Below the pieces are notes generated by a model. It had not been told where the DNA came from and ran no database searches. It was given only the letters and a program-made list of their open reading frames with translations. 63,878 nucleotides of DNA from Roseobacter weihaiensis. Lineage in GTDB: Bacteria; Pseudomonadota; Alphaproteobacteria; Rhodobacterales; Rhodobacteraceae. The stretch covers positions 1 through 63,878 of the forward strand of contig NZ_JACNMO010000030.1 of the NCBI RefSeq assembly GCF_020622345.1, written 5' to 3'. The translations under genes were made by a program, and so were the position numbers. Below are positions 26,459 through 36,200 of the stretch, piece by piece (within the stretch, counting starts at the first letter, position 1; every line of letters starts with the position of its first letter).

Positions 26459-27985
26459 TCAGGTCAGACGCTCGAGGATTTTCTGAAAAAGCTCATCCAA
26501 CGGCATGTAGAAACGGTCGATCCCCCACATCATGCTGGGGACCGCCACGATGACGATCACCAGGACGGCAATCTGCATCGTGCGGCGACTGCGGCGGTCG
26601 CTGTCTGTTTCAAACCTCGGAATGGTGGCCAGCGGTGTGATCTCCAGCGCCTTGACGATATCGGTGGGGCGCCGGATGGCCTGGTTCAGAGCCTCGAGCA
26701 GGACAAAGAGCCCCACCGCCAGGGCGATGCCGGCTCCGATGCCCATGGTGGCGACTTTCGTGCGGTTCGGACCTGATGGAAATCTGGGGACCGAGGCGCT
26801 TTCCAGCACCGTGATCCGCTCTCCCTTGGCGGTCACCTCGATCCGCTCGCCCATACGGGCTTCCGCCACCCGCTGGATGGCAGAAGAATAGAGATTGCGG
26901 ATGTTTTCATGCTCGCGCTCCATTGCTTCAAGGGCGATGCGGTTGGCCGGCGTGCGGTCAATGCTCTCCTGCAGCCCTTCCAGTTCGGTGCTGGTATCTG
27001 CAATTTCCTGTTCCAGGGCCGCGATCTGGCTGTTGATCTCGGCCAGGCTGATGTCGAGCGCGGTCACCTCGGTGGGTGCACTGCCCTCTTCCGAAGGGGC
27101 CCCGGCGATCTGTTCGGTCAGGGCCGCAATCCTGTTGCGCAGCAGTTTGACGCGGGGGTTTTCTTCGGAATAGACCCCAAGGGCCACCCGCAGCTCGCCC
27201 TCAAGCGTGCGCAGCTGAACCTGTTCAGGGGTCTGCGGCATGTTGACCGGCGTGCCCAGCGATCCGTTCGAGGCCAGGAACCGCTCTATGTTGGCGCGCT
27301 GCGACAGGAAGGTTTCCAGATCCCGCTCCGCCCGGCTCAGCCGTTCTTGCAAAAGGCTCTGACGGCCCTGACGGTAGCTCAGGTTTTCAGGCAGGGCGTT
27401 GGCATTGGCATTCTTGAACGCAACGATCTTCTGGGCCTGGATATCGAGGTCTTCTGACAGTCTCTCAGCCTCTTCGCGAAAGAAATCCAGAGTTCCGCCG
27501 GCACGGCCTTCGCGAATCTGGGCATTCGTTGCCAGAACGATCGTGACATATTGATTGACCACGGCTGCGACCTGCTTGGGGTCTGTGCCGGTGAAGGAGA
27601 TCCGCATCACCGTGGCCCGGTTGCGTCCCGAGGTGTTGCGGACCCGCGTATTGCGGCGCATCTGCTCGACGATGGTATCGGGGTCCGCGCGCGGGCGGTC
27701 TCTGAAAATCCCGTTCTCACGCGCGACATTCAGCAGATTGGCACGTGTCAGCAGCCGCTGCTGGATCACATCCAGCTGCTCTGTCGGATCGATGTCAATC
27801 GTGGCCTGCACCAGCGCATCGGGAATCTGCGACCCTTCCACCAGCAAGGTCGCGGTTGTGGAATAGGTCGTGGGCAGGCGCAGGGACATGACCAGCCCGA
27901 TGCTGCTGGCCAGAATGAACAACGCCGCCATCGCCGGAAAACGGCGCGACAGGAGCTTGAGATAAAACCAGATATCCGTGGTCAT
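26459..27985 (-). CDS. Polysaccharide chain-length determinant (Wzz/GumC-like, EpsH-locus type)
   Basis: 508 residues. One membrane helix near residues 17-37, a long periplasmic region with coiled-coil at about 160-400 (EINSQIAALEQEIADTSTELE), and a membrane segment at about 425-445 are seen, plus a hydrophobic helix near the C-terminus (IAVLVIVIVAVPSMMWGI). The ATG overlaps the stop of the ATPase gene (ATGA), showing coupling. It should set polymer length together with the autokinase and link Wzy to the export channel. Confidence 0.94.
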   Translation of the reverse strand: MTTDIWFYLKLLSRRFPAMAALFILASSIGLVMSLRLPTTYSTTATLLVEGSQIPDALVQATIDIDPTEQLDVIQQRLLTRANLLNVARENGIFRDRPRADPDTIVEQMRRNTRVRNTSGRNRATVMRISFTGTDPKQVAAVVNQYVTIVLATNAQIREGRAGGTLDFFREEAERLSEDLDIQAQKIVAFKNANANALPENLSYRQGRQSLLQERLSRAERDLETFLSQRANIERFLASNGSLGTPVNMPQTPEQVQLRTLEGELRVALGVYSEENPRVKLLRNRIAALTEQIAGAPSEEGSAPTEVTALDISLAEINSQIAALEQEIADTSTELEGLQESIDRTPANRIALEAMEREHENIRNLYSSAIQRVAEARMGERIEVTAKGERITVLESASVPRFPSGPNRTKVATMGIGAGIALAVGLFVLLEALNQAIRRPTDIVKALEITPLATIPRFETDSDRRSRRTMQIAVLVIVIVAVPSMMWGIDRFYMPLDELFQKILERLT

Positions 27986-28869
27986 TCCGCAGCCTTACTC
28001 TGAGGGACGTTCAGCGGGTTTTGCAAAAGGAAAACATCCCGGGTCCGTGGTTTGATAAACAATCCGTCCGCCACAAGCTCCCGGATCAGGTCGATGCCGA
28101 CAACCTTCCGCGACCCGACAGCCGCATAGACCAGCGCCAGATCGCACAGCTTGTTGATGAGCCGGGGCACGCCGTTGGTTTCTTCGTAAATCCGCCTGAC
28201 GGCAAAGGCAGAGAATTCATCGCCCGTCCCGCCGACATGCAGCAGCCGGTGCTGGATATAGGCTTTGGTCGCCTTCATATCCAGCGCCTTGAGATGGTAG
28301 GTGGCCGTGACCCGCTGGGCAAACTGCACCAGCGAGGGGCTGGCAATGATGTCGCGCAGCTCTGGCTGACCCACCAGGATGAGCTGCAGAAGTTCATCCT
28401 TGTTGGAATTGATATTGGTGAACATGCGCAGCTCTTCGAGCGCCTCGACGCTGAGGTTCTGCGCCTCGTCGATGACCAGCACCACATGGCGGCCCTTTGC
28501 GTATTCGCCGATGACAAAGTCCTGAAACCGCTTGAACATGGTGATGTAGTCGTCTTCGTTCGCCGCCTCCACGCCCAGGGCGTAAAGCACCCAGCGCAAG
28601 AGATCCCCGCGCCCGCCCTGCGCGTTCGAGATCAGACCCACCGAGATATCCTCTTCCAGAGAGGCCAGAAGCTGCTGGATCAGGGTGGTCTTGCCCGCGC
28701 CGATCTCGCCGGTCACGACCGTCAGCGGAGACCGGGTGGCGATCCCGTATTCCAAGACCGAATAGGCCCGCTGATGGTTGCTGGACCAGAACAGAAAATC
28801 CGGATCCGGCAGCAGCGTAAACGGTCTTTCGGTAAATCCGAAAAAGGATGTATAAAGTTCAGCCGCCAT
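27982..28869 (-). CDS. ExeA-like AAA ATPase of exosortase/EPS locus
   Basis: 295 residues. Opening YTSFFGFTERPFTLLPDPDFLFWSSNH is the family hallmark. Walker A is VTGEIGAGKTTLIQQLL, and Walker B is VVLVIDEAQNLSVEALEELR with the sensor LQLILVGQPEL. These cytosolic 'secretion ATPases' accompany PEP-CTERM/EpsH exopolysaccharide clusters. It is the first gene of the minus-strand run (ATPase, chain-length, autokinase, epimerase, dehydrogenase, exosortase). Confidence 0.95.
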   Translation of the reverse strand: MAAELYTSFFGFTERPFTLLPDPDFLFWSSNHQRAYSVLEYGIATRSPLTVVTGEIGAGKTTLIQQLLASLEEDISVGLISNAQGGRGDLLRWVLYALGVEAANEDDYITMFKRFQDFVIGEYAKGRHVVLVIDEAQNLSVEALEELRMFTNINSNKDELLQLILVGQPELRDIIASPSLVQFAQRVTATYHLKALDMKATKAYIQHRLLHVGGTGDEFSAFAVRRIYEETNGVPRLINKLCDLALVYAAVGSRKVVGIDLIRELVADGLFIKPRTRDVFLLQNPLNVPQSKAAE

Positions 28870-29326
28870 TTAGGTCTTTGCTCAAATAAATTTGTAGGTG
28901 TCCAACCTGCGTGACCGGATTATCCCTACCTTTGCGTCGCCGGGATTCATTCTCTGTCTTGTCGCATTTTACTCAAAAAACAAAAAATCACAGCCACTGC
29001 GTTTTATATAGGGAACGTGGCAAGAATAGGGAAGATCATCGCGTGCCTTTCCCCAAAGGCCAATAAAAATACCCCCCACCGCAGGCGTGCCCGAAAAACC
29101 CCCCGGACGGGGTCAAAAGAAGCCCTGATGCATTGGTTTTTGCGGCCAATCCCTCCCCGGAGGCAGGCCAGGAGCGTGACAAACCCACAACAATCGCGGG
29201 TCGATCTGGCCCTGCCCGGGGGCCAAAAGCTGGTTATTCCCTTTCCGGATCAGGCCGATTGCCCTTATAGTATCCCCAAACAAGCCTTCTGTTTGGGCAC
29301 CTCACTTCAATCTTCTGAGGCCTATT
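28870..29326. promoter_or_regulatory. Divergent control region between ATPase and export genes
   Basis: 457 bp separating the two halves of the export locus, so promoters for both should lie here. AT-rich segments are at 28870-28900 and 28960-29010. A perfect 8-bp inverted repeat CCCAAACA (29275-29282) / TGTTTGGG (29290-29297), loop 7, lies 30 bp before the export gene and could be an operator or a leader hairpin. A 132-codon reading at 29017-29415 overlaps the export gene, has no family likeness and is rejected. Confidence 0.5.
29275..29297. promoter_or_regulatory. Inverted repeat before the export gene
   Basis: Perfect 8-bp arms CCCAAACA and TGTTTGGG with a 7-nt loop, ending 29 bp before the start codon at 29327. 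It may be a repressor or activator site, or an RNA hairpin in the leader. There is no U-run after it, so it is not a classic terminator. Confidence 0.45.
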
Positions 29327-29929
29327 ATGAAATATATTTTACTCGTTCTCTGGAGCCTTCTGCTCACCGCCACATCGGTTACGGCACAAAGCAATTACCG
29401 CATCAAGCCCGGTGACACGATCACTGTCGAAGTGCTTGAAGATGCCTCTCTCAACCGCTCCATCCTTGTTCTGCCAGACGGCTCGATCAGCTTTCCCTTT
29501 GCCGGCAGTGTCCCGGTCAGTGGCCGCACAGTGCCCGAGGTTCAGCAGGCGATCACCTCTGGCATTGCGGGCAATTTTGCCGCCGCCCCCACGGTTTTTG
29601 TCAGCGTCAGCGCCGTGCGCCCGGCTGCCCCGAGCAGCTCTTCGACAGCGAGCATTTCGGTCTATTTCGTGGGCGAGGTGAATGATCCGGGCCTGCGCCC
29701 GCTGACCCGCGGGACAACCTTTTTGCAGGCCGTCGCGCAAAGTGGCGGCTTTACGCGCTTTGCCGCGACCAAACGCGTGCAGCTCAGGCGTCTTGATCGC
29801 ACGACCGGCCAGCAGAGCATCTTTACAATGAATTTCAAGGCACTTGGGGACGGAGAGGCTTTGAGCAATGACATCACCCTGATGGAGGGCGATGTGATCC
29901 TTGTACCGGAACGCAGGCTCTTCGAATAA
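29327..29929 (+). CDS. Polysaccharide export outer-membrane protein (Wza-like, short EpsH-locus type)
   Basis: 200 residues; ATG with CTGAGG upstream. A signal peptide of about 20 residues ends at TSVTA; there is no lipobox cysteine. The poly_export domain follows (YRIKPGDTITVEVLEDASLNRSILVLPDGSISFPFAG), and then a SLBB-like domain (ISVYFVGEVNDPGLRPLTRGTTFLQAVAQSGGF). It lacks the extra SLBB copy and C-terminal helix of full Wza, as usual for the short PEP-CTERM-locus exporters. It should form the polysaccharide exit with the outer-membrane protein that follows 30 bp later. Confidence 0.94.
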   Translation: MKYILLVLWSLLLTATSVTAQSNYRIKPGDTITVEVLEDASLNRSILVLPDGSISFPFAGSVPVSGRTVPEVQQAITSGIAGNFAAAPTVFVSVSAVRPAAPSSSSTASISVYFVGEVNDPGLRPLTRGTTFLQAVAQSGGFTRFAATKRVQLRRLDRTTGQQSIFTMNFKALGDGEALSNDITLMEGDVILVPERRLFE

Positions 29930-29959
29930 CAATAAAACGAAATCGATGAGGCAAAATCG

Positions 29960-31306
29960 ATGCGGGCAAAAAGAATAATCCTGAGCGGCCTCGCAAGCGC
30001 CGCTCCTTTATTGATTCTGATCGACAGCACCCGGGCCGATCCCGGTCTCAGTGCCAGCCTGACCGTGGGCGAACGGCTGCGTCATGTGGAAAAAGACGGG
30101 TTTTCCAGACCTCAGGACGAAGGCACAAGCGCTGTGACGACGTTTGACTTCAGCCTGGACTCCGAAACCGCCGGTGAAACCTTCTCGCTCGATCTTGGCG
30201 CCGATATCCCGCTGTTTCTCGATGATAACGACACTTCGTCCAGCACCCTGGAAGACCCCTTTGCGCGCCTCGATTACGCGCGCGAAAACCGCAGCACGCT
30301 GCTGTCTTTCTCGACCTCTTACCGCGAGTCGGATGTGGGCGAATCCAACTTTCTTGACGAGACGATCGATGACGACGTGGTCACGGGCGGGGGCACCCGC
30401 GAACTTCTCTCGGGCCGCGTGGCGCTGACATTGGGCCGCGAGAGCCCGGTGCAGACCGATCTGTCGTATTCCTATCTCAGAAGCACCTATGATGATGCCG
30501 ATCCGGACCTGTCTGACAGCACGACCAATACGGTTGCCGCCCGCGTCACCTTCCGCCTGAACCCCGTGGCCTCCGCTTTCGTCTTTGCGGACTGGCGCGA
30601 GGAAGACCGGGATCTGGCCAGCCAGTCGGACCGCACCACGAGCGCCATCGGGATCGGCACGACCTATGACCTCTCCGCGCTGAGCCGTGTGACGGCGCAG
30701 CTGTCCTATGACCGCGATGAGGATGATACCGACAGCAACGAAGGGCTGGGTTTTCAGTTCGGCGCAACCAGAGCTGTGTCGAACGGGACTTATAGTGTCG
30801 ATTTGTCCGGTACAGAGACGATTGACGGCTTTCGCCAGCAGGTATCGGGCGGGCGCAGCTACAATCTTGCGCGCGGGTCTTTTTCCTTTTCGCTGGGGGC
30901 CGTCAAGGATGAGGGCACATCGGTTGAACCGCTGGCCAATCTCCAGCTTGCGCTTGAGCTGACCGAGATCAGCCGTTTCAATCTGGGCCTCAGCCAGTCG
31001 CCTGATTTTGACGACAATGACGACAGCGTCATACGCACCCGGCTGAATGTGGGCTATGATCTGGATATCAACGCGGTCTCTTCGCTGTCCGCAGATTTTC
31101 AGGTTGCCGAAGACGACCGTTTTGGCACCAATGCGGGCGACAGCAGGTCGCTTCTGGCCAGCCTGTCTTATAACCGGGCCATTACGCGCGACTGGGATCT
31201 GGTAGGTGGGATCAGTTATGAATCAGATCAGAATGAAAACCGCGCAGACACCAATACCAGCACCGTTTTCCTGGGCGTCGAGAGAACCTTTGATTTCAGG
31301 CGCTGA
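29960..31306 (+). CDS. Predicted outer-membrane beta-barrel protein of EPS locus
   Basis: 448 residues. The N-terminus has a basic-hydrophobic signal (MRAKRIILSGLASAAPLLILI). The rest alternates short amphipathic strands rich in Ser, Thr and Asp, as in a beta-barrel of about 16-18 strands, and ends with aromatic-rich TVFLGVERTFDFRR. Such proteins of similar length sit beside the export protein in exosortase/EPS loci, and some may be the true outer-membrane pore. Only topology and place support the call. Confidence 0.82.
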   Translation: MRAKRIILSGLASAAPLLILIDSTRADPGLSASLTVGERLRHVEKDGFSRPQDEGTSAVTTFDFSLDSETAGETFSLDLGADIPLFLDDNDTSSSTLEDPFARLDYARENRSTLLSFSTSYRESDVGESNFLDETIDDDVVTGGGTRELLSGRVALTLGRESPVQTDLSYSYLRSTYDDADPDLSDSTTNTVAARVTFRLNPVASAFVFADWREEDRDLASQSDRTTSAIGIGTTYDLSALSRVTAQLSYDRDEDDTDSNEGLGFQFGATRAVSNGTYSVDLSGTETIDGFRQQVSGGRSYNLARGSFSFSLGAVKDEGTSVEPLANLQLALELTEISRFNLGLSQSPDFDDNDDSVIRTRLNVGYDLDINAVSSLSADFQVAEDDRFGTNAGDSRSLLASLSYNRAITRDWDLVGGISYESDQNENRADTNTSTVFLGVERTFDFRR

Positions 31307-31351
31307 GCCGGCCTGCCTCCGCCGCGGGCCGCGTGATCCTGACATGACACC

Positions 31352-32011
31352 ATGAGCTTTTCTCTGCCGGCCCTCGCCCCGATTCTGAGGCGGTACTGGA
31401 TGCCGCTTGGCCTGATTGCGGTCTGCACGGTGCTGGAGGGCATCCTGGTCCTGGGCGATCTGGGTATTCTGGCCACGCCCCGCGCGCGGCAGACGGCCTA
31501 TGAATACGGAGGCTTCTGGCCCGGGCTGCTGGACGAATGGCGGCCCAACTACGCAGTGCAGCCCTATGCGATGTTTCTGACCTATGCCTTCCTGCACAGC
31601 GGCCCCACGCATCTGATCTTTAACATGGTCACCCTGTGGAGCCTGGCCTGGGCAGTGATCCAGCGGGTCGGCTCCTCGGGGTTCTGCCTGCTCTATACCG
31701 GGGCGGTGCTGGGCGGGGCGGTGGGCTTTGGCCTGCTGGCCGAGACAACCCGCCCGATGGTGGGGGCCTCGGGCGGTCTTTTCGGGCTGGCAGGCGGCAT
31801 TCTGGCCTGGAGCTACATTGACCGTTTTTCCGCCTCTTTGGGTCTGTGGCCCGTGGTCCGCGCCGTGGCCGGTCTGCTGGTGCTGAACCTCGTGATGTGG
31901 TGGCTGATGGACGGGTTGCTGGCCTGGGAGACACATCTGGGCGGATTTGTCGCCGGATGGGTCACGGCGCTGCTGGTTGACCCGCGCAGCAGACCGGACC
32001 AAGCAGAATGA
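31352..32011 (+). CDS. Rhomboid-family intramembrane serine protease
   Basis: 219 residues with about six membrane helices. The motif GPTHLIFNMVTLWSLAW carries the conserved H...N, VGASGGLFGLAGGI holds the catalytic serine, and WETHLGGFVAGW the catalytic histidine. It cleaves single-pass membrane proteins in or near the membrane. The gene stands 45 bp after the beta-barrel gene and 38 bp before a sulfotransferase, so it may process a secreted component of the biofilm system. A rhombosortase-like role is only a guess. Confidence 0.92.
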   Translation: MSFSLPALAPILRRYWMPLGLIAVCTVLEGILVLGDLGILATPRARQTAYEYGGFWPGLLDEWRPNYAVQPYAMFLTYAFLHSGPTHLIFNMVTLWSLAWAVIQRVGSSGFCLLYTGAVLGGAVGFGLLAETTRPMVGASGGLFGLAGGILAWSYIDRFSASLGLWPVVRAVAGLLVLNLVMWWLMDGLLAWETHLGGFVAGWVTALLVDPRSRPDQAE

Positions 32012-32049
32012 ACCACCCCCCTGCCCCCTGAAAGACCAGGCGAGAGATC

Positions 32050-32844
32050 ATGATTATTTTGACCGAGAAGAAATTCGCTTTCCTGCACATTCCCAAATGC
32101 GGCGGCAGCACGATCCAGAAATGGCTCCGGCAGCATCTGACCAGCGATGGCGCATTCTATGGCAAGATCGAGCATCCGCAGATCGGCACCGTCTACCGCG
32201 AACATCTGACGCTGCAACAGCTCGCCGCACATTATCCGGATGTGCTGGAAACCCTGCGGGCCAGTGACACCTTTGCGATCCTGCGCGATCCGCTCAAACG
32301 TTTTGTCTCTGCCTTGGGTCAGTATGTGAACGAAATGCACGGGGGCAATATCACCCTGATGTCCCCCGGTGACGTCAACACCCTGGCCGGCGATATTCTG
32401 GACCAGCTTGAAACTCTCGACGGGGCATTCCGCTTTGAGTTGACGCATTTCATCCCGCAGGCCGATTTCATCGAACTGGAGGGCGTGCGCGTGGCCCGCG
32501 AGCTGCGCCCGCTGCAGCAGATGGAGGCGACCTTTGCCGAGCTGTCCACCCGGCTTGATATTCCGCCGCCCCAGGTGGTCCGGCAGAACGTGCGCAAGGA
32601 GTTTCGCGTCAAGGCGCTGGCGCCAATCTTGCGCAGGCTGGATCAGCTGGCCCGCCGGGTGCTGCCGCGCAAACTGGCGACCCGGCTGAACGCGCTGGCC
32701 AGCGGGGTTTTTCAGAGGCCGAAATCGGCCCAGTCCGCGCCCCTGCTGGACGCAGAAACCGCGCGCCGCATCCGGGCGTTTTACCGCCGGGATTTCGAGC
32801 TCTTGCAAGAGATATCAGAGACTGAAAAGGCCAAATTGGCCTGA
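32050..32844 (+). CDS. Sulfotransferase family 2-like protein
   Basis: 264 residues. The 5'-phosphosulfate loop is seen near the N-terminus as FLHIPKCGGSTIQKWL, and the 3'-phosphate motif as FAILRDPLKRFVSALGQYV. The rest is helical, with a basic C-terminal half. It should transfer sulfate from PAPS, made by the synthase at 5023, to a sugar hydroxyl. It is the first of three sulfotransferases of different subfamilies on the plasmid. Convergent with the small membrane protein gene. Confidence 0.9.
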   Translation: MIILTEKKFAFLHIPKCGGSTIQKWLRQHLTSDGAFYGKIEHPQIGTVYREHLTLQQLAAHYPDVLETLRASDTFAILRDPLKRFVSALGQYVNEMHGGNITLMSPGDVNTLAGDILDQLETLDGAFRFELTHFIPQADFIELEGVRVARELRPLQQMEATFAELSTRLDIPPPQVVRQNVRKEFRVKALAPILRRLDQLARRVLPRKLATRLNALASGVFQRPKSAQSAPLLDAETARRIRAFYRRDFELLQEISETEKAKLA

Positions 32845-32857
32845 TGATGGCTGGGCT

Positions 32858-33199
32858 TCAAAGCGCCTTGACCTGCTCCACCAGCCGCCCCAGGTGGCGC
32901 GTCTTGGCCACCAGCACCGCAAAGCTGCCGATGATCCAGGGCAGATGCGCGATCATCCCCAGAACGGGTGTGGTCGCGCAAAAGGTCACCATATAGTCAA
33001 GGATGACCCACATATACCAAAGCATCGCCAGGCAGGTGACCCCCATCGCCAGCTCGGCCCAGCGGTAGCGGTTGCGCTGTCTGGTATCGGGCATGATCGC
33101 CGGATAGCGCGCCACCACCTCGCGGCAGAGCATATGCACCACGGCCAGAGGCAGCATCGCCAGGATCATGAGGGCAAAATAGATATGGGCAGCGGTCAT
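32858..33199 (-). CDS. Small three-helix membrane protein, unknown function
   Basis: 113 residues with three predicted membrane helices (about 5-25, 48-68, 78-98), ending in a short basic helix (KTRHLGRLVEQVKAL). No family recognised. It follows the second G8 gene by 11 bp on the same strand, so it is probably co-transcribed with it. Confidence 0.75.
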   Translation of the reverse strand: MTAAHIYFALMILAMLPLAVVHMLCREVVARYPAIMPDTRQRNRYRWAELAMGVTCLAMLWYMWVILDYMVTFCATTPVLGMIAHLPWIIGSFAVLVAKTRHLGRLVEQVKAL

Positions 33200-33210
33200 C
33201 GGCCCCCTCC

Positions 33211-36200
33211 TCAGGATGTTGTGACGGAGATTTTCACGGTCTCAAAGCGCCCGCGCCCATCGGTGATGAAGACGAACATGGTGTCCGGGATGTCCGGGGG
33301 GCTGACGTAATCGCGGTCAGGGGTGTAGGTGACCGTGCCGTCACCATTGTTCTTGAGCTCGCCATAGTCCGGTTTGATCCTGTCCTCAAAGAGCGACAGC
33401 GTGGTCCCGGCCTCGCCACTGGCTCCTGCCAGCACATCGAGGGTGACCGGCGTATTGCGGTCCGTCGTTGCGGTGAGATCAGCCCGTGCGGGGCCCGTGG
33501 CCGACAGGGTGAAGGCCCCGTTGGAACTGCCGAAGGTGCTGGCCGCGCGCACCGTGCCCGTGCAGCGCACCGCAACCGTATGAAGCGCAGGCCGCCCCGT
33601 CACCCGATCCGAGATATAGAGCGGAAAGACCGCGATATCGTCGCCCTGATAGGTCCAGTACCCCACACGGGCAATCTGCTCTTGCAGCAGCTTGCCTGTC
33701 AGCTTGGCATCCTGCTCGTCGACTTCGGTTCTAACGCCCTCGATGGTCTTGATGTTGTGATCTGACTTGCCATACCAAAGGCCCGATGTGTCATAGCTGA
33801 CGGGAATAGGAGCCGTGCCCAGGCTGTCGGTGACCGTAAAGACAGAATTGGTGTAATCGTAGCTTTTTTCGACATCCAGATTCTGCGTGCCCCCCGTCCA
33901 GTCGTAGGCAATGAACGGGCCTGAGAGGGTCGGCTCCACCTCTGCCGGGACGGAGGACAGAAACAGGGTGCGGTCCTGCGCGGTGACGGTGGTCAGAGCA
34001 TCCCGCTCGGCCTGCGCCTCGGTGTATTCATAATCGACTGTGTTGTTGACCAGCGTCGGCGCGATGATGGCAAAAAGCGGGTCATCGGGCAGATTGAAAT
34101 CCTTCGTCCAGGCAAAGTTCGAAACCCCCCAGAGGTCAAAAGCCACGTCAAAGCCTTCCACGTGGTTGCGCACGTTGGAAATCTGGATGGCGGCCAGACG
34201 GAACCCTGTTTTCGTCTTGCCCCCGATGGTCCGGCCCGTGGCATAGAACCGGTTATCAAGGAAATTGTAGCGCGCCACATACTCAAGATGCGTGCCGATC
34301 CCGACCGCCCAGAACTTGTTGTTCTTGACGTTGATGGCCAGGGCATGGTCCTGCTTTGCCCCCGACTTGGTGACGGCAAAACCGTATCCCTGGACGCCCG
34401 CGCATTCATTGCCCGCAAAGTGACGGATCGGCACATCCTCCGCATTCAGGTACCCATTCTGCCAGTCCAGATAGGACAGCGACCCGATATCAAGATGCGC
34501 GCGCGGGACTTTCAGTTTCTTGGAGAGCTGATACGCCGGGTTGTCTGCGCGGTTGGCCCGGTGAAAGAACACATAGGCGGACGGCACGGACATGACCATG
34601 TTGTTGTTGACCCGCATGGCGCGGCCCCGGAAAAACATGCCCATACCGGTAAAGGCGAAATCCCCGTATCGGGCCGAGGCGCCTTCGTCATTCTTGGGGT
34701 TTCCGGCGCTCACGCGGTTGCCGGCAAACCCGGGGCGCGTGCCCAGCATCAGGTTGCCGACCCATGCGCCCAGCTCATCCGCGGTCTCAGAGACCATGCC
34801 CGCGCCCACGAACCGGTAGCCGACATTGTCAAAGAAGTCTGCCTCGCAGCCGTGGTGAACATAGGCCCAGGCCGGCGCGTTCTCCACATAGCAGGCCTGG
34901 ATGACGGGCTTTTGCGCGCCGCGACCAAAGCCTGCAAAATGCACATGCAGAGGATAGCGCGACTGCAAATTCGACCGTGCCGTGAGCGGGCTGTAGCGGA
35001 TCACGTCCTGGTTGACCGACCTGACAGCCCCTGCGCCATCGACATTTATGGTCGGCAGGCCATCGGGGTTGGCGGCGGGACGCTCCACGGCGGTGACGGT
35101 ATCGCCGCTGCGGGTGACCGTATACCCCAGCCCTTCCAGCGTGGCCTGCAAGCTCGCGTCGATGCTCTGACCGACATATTGCTCTTCGTCTGAATCGTAA
35201 GGGTAGCTGGCAAAGCGGCCGTCCCGGATGATGCCCGAATAGATCGATTTATCCGTGCGGCCCATATCCAGACAGGCAACCCCCCAGAGGTCGACCCGGG
35301 TTGTCATATGCATCGCCATGGAGTGACCGCGGCGCCAGGGCTTGTCCTCGTTGGGGGCCTCGGAGCGCCAGATCACATTGCGCTTTTTGTTGAGCACCGC
35401 AGGCTGCAGCTCCGTCACCCCGGTTATCCCTGCGTTCTGGTGGTCGTGGTCGTGAACCAGCGGCGCATTCGCGGCCCAGCCGACGGTCGCCCCGTTTATC
35501 GATGTGATGACACGCTCTTCGTTTTCCTCGCCAGTGATGATCCCGTTGGATTCCCGAAAGAACGTGCCGCCAATGACGATGGTGTCTCCGACGGCCCAGC
35601 CCGTGGGGGCTTCGGCCAGTGTCAGGGAGGTGTCACCCGTCATGGGCGCGCTTGCCGGGGCGGTGCGCAGCCAGGGGGTGACGTCCTGCGCCCAGACGCT
35701 GACCCGGCCATGCCACAACAGACCGCGCGACAGCAGCATCGGGTCATGCGTCAGGCTGAGATCCGACGGGGCGTCTGCGCTGTCGGGATAGTGCCGGTCG
35801 GAAAAGGTCAGCACATGCCTGAACTGGTCCGGCAGCCGGGCCGCCGGGGTGCCGACGCGCAGTTCACCCGACTGGGTGACCACCACCGTCTCCACCAGCA
35901 TCTCGGTGTCCTGCAGGATCGAGACATTCAGCAACCCGTCCAGCCGCACCCGGTCAAGGCGCGGCGCGCTGGCCACGTCATAGGTGACGGTGCGCCCGAA
36001 AGGCACAAGCACCACGGCGCCGGCACCGGGTACGGTGCCCGTGTCCCATGTCGCCGCCGAAGACCACGCCCCATCCCGGATGGCGATATGCGTGGCCGCC
36101 GCATGCGGCACAAGCGCCAGCACTGCATTGTCCATCGTGTTGTGCGACGGATCGCCATGCGCATGATAAATCCGCACGGCGGGCGTCTCTGCGGTGCCTT

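Noticed and set aside
29017-29415. 132-codon + frame before the export gene
   Set aside because: Overlaps the export gene out of frame, has no ribosome site and no recognisable domain.
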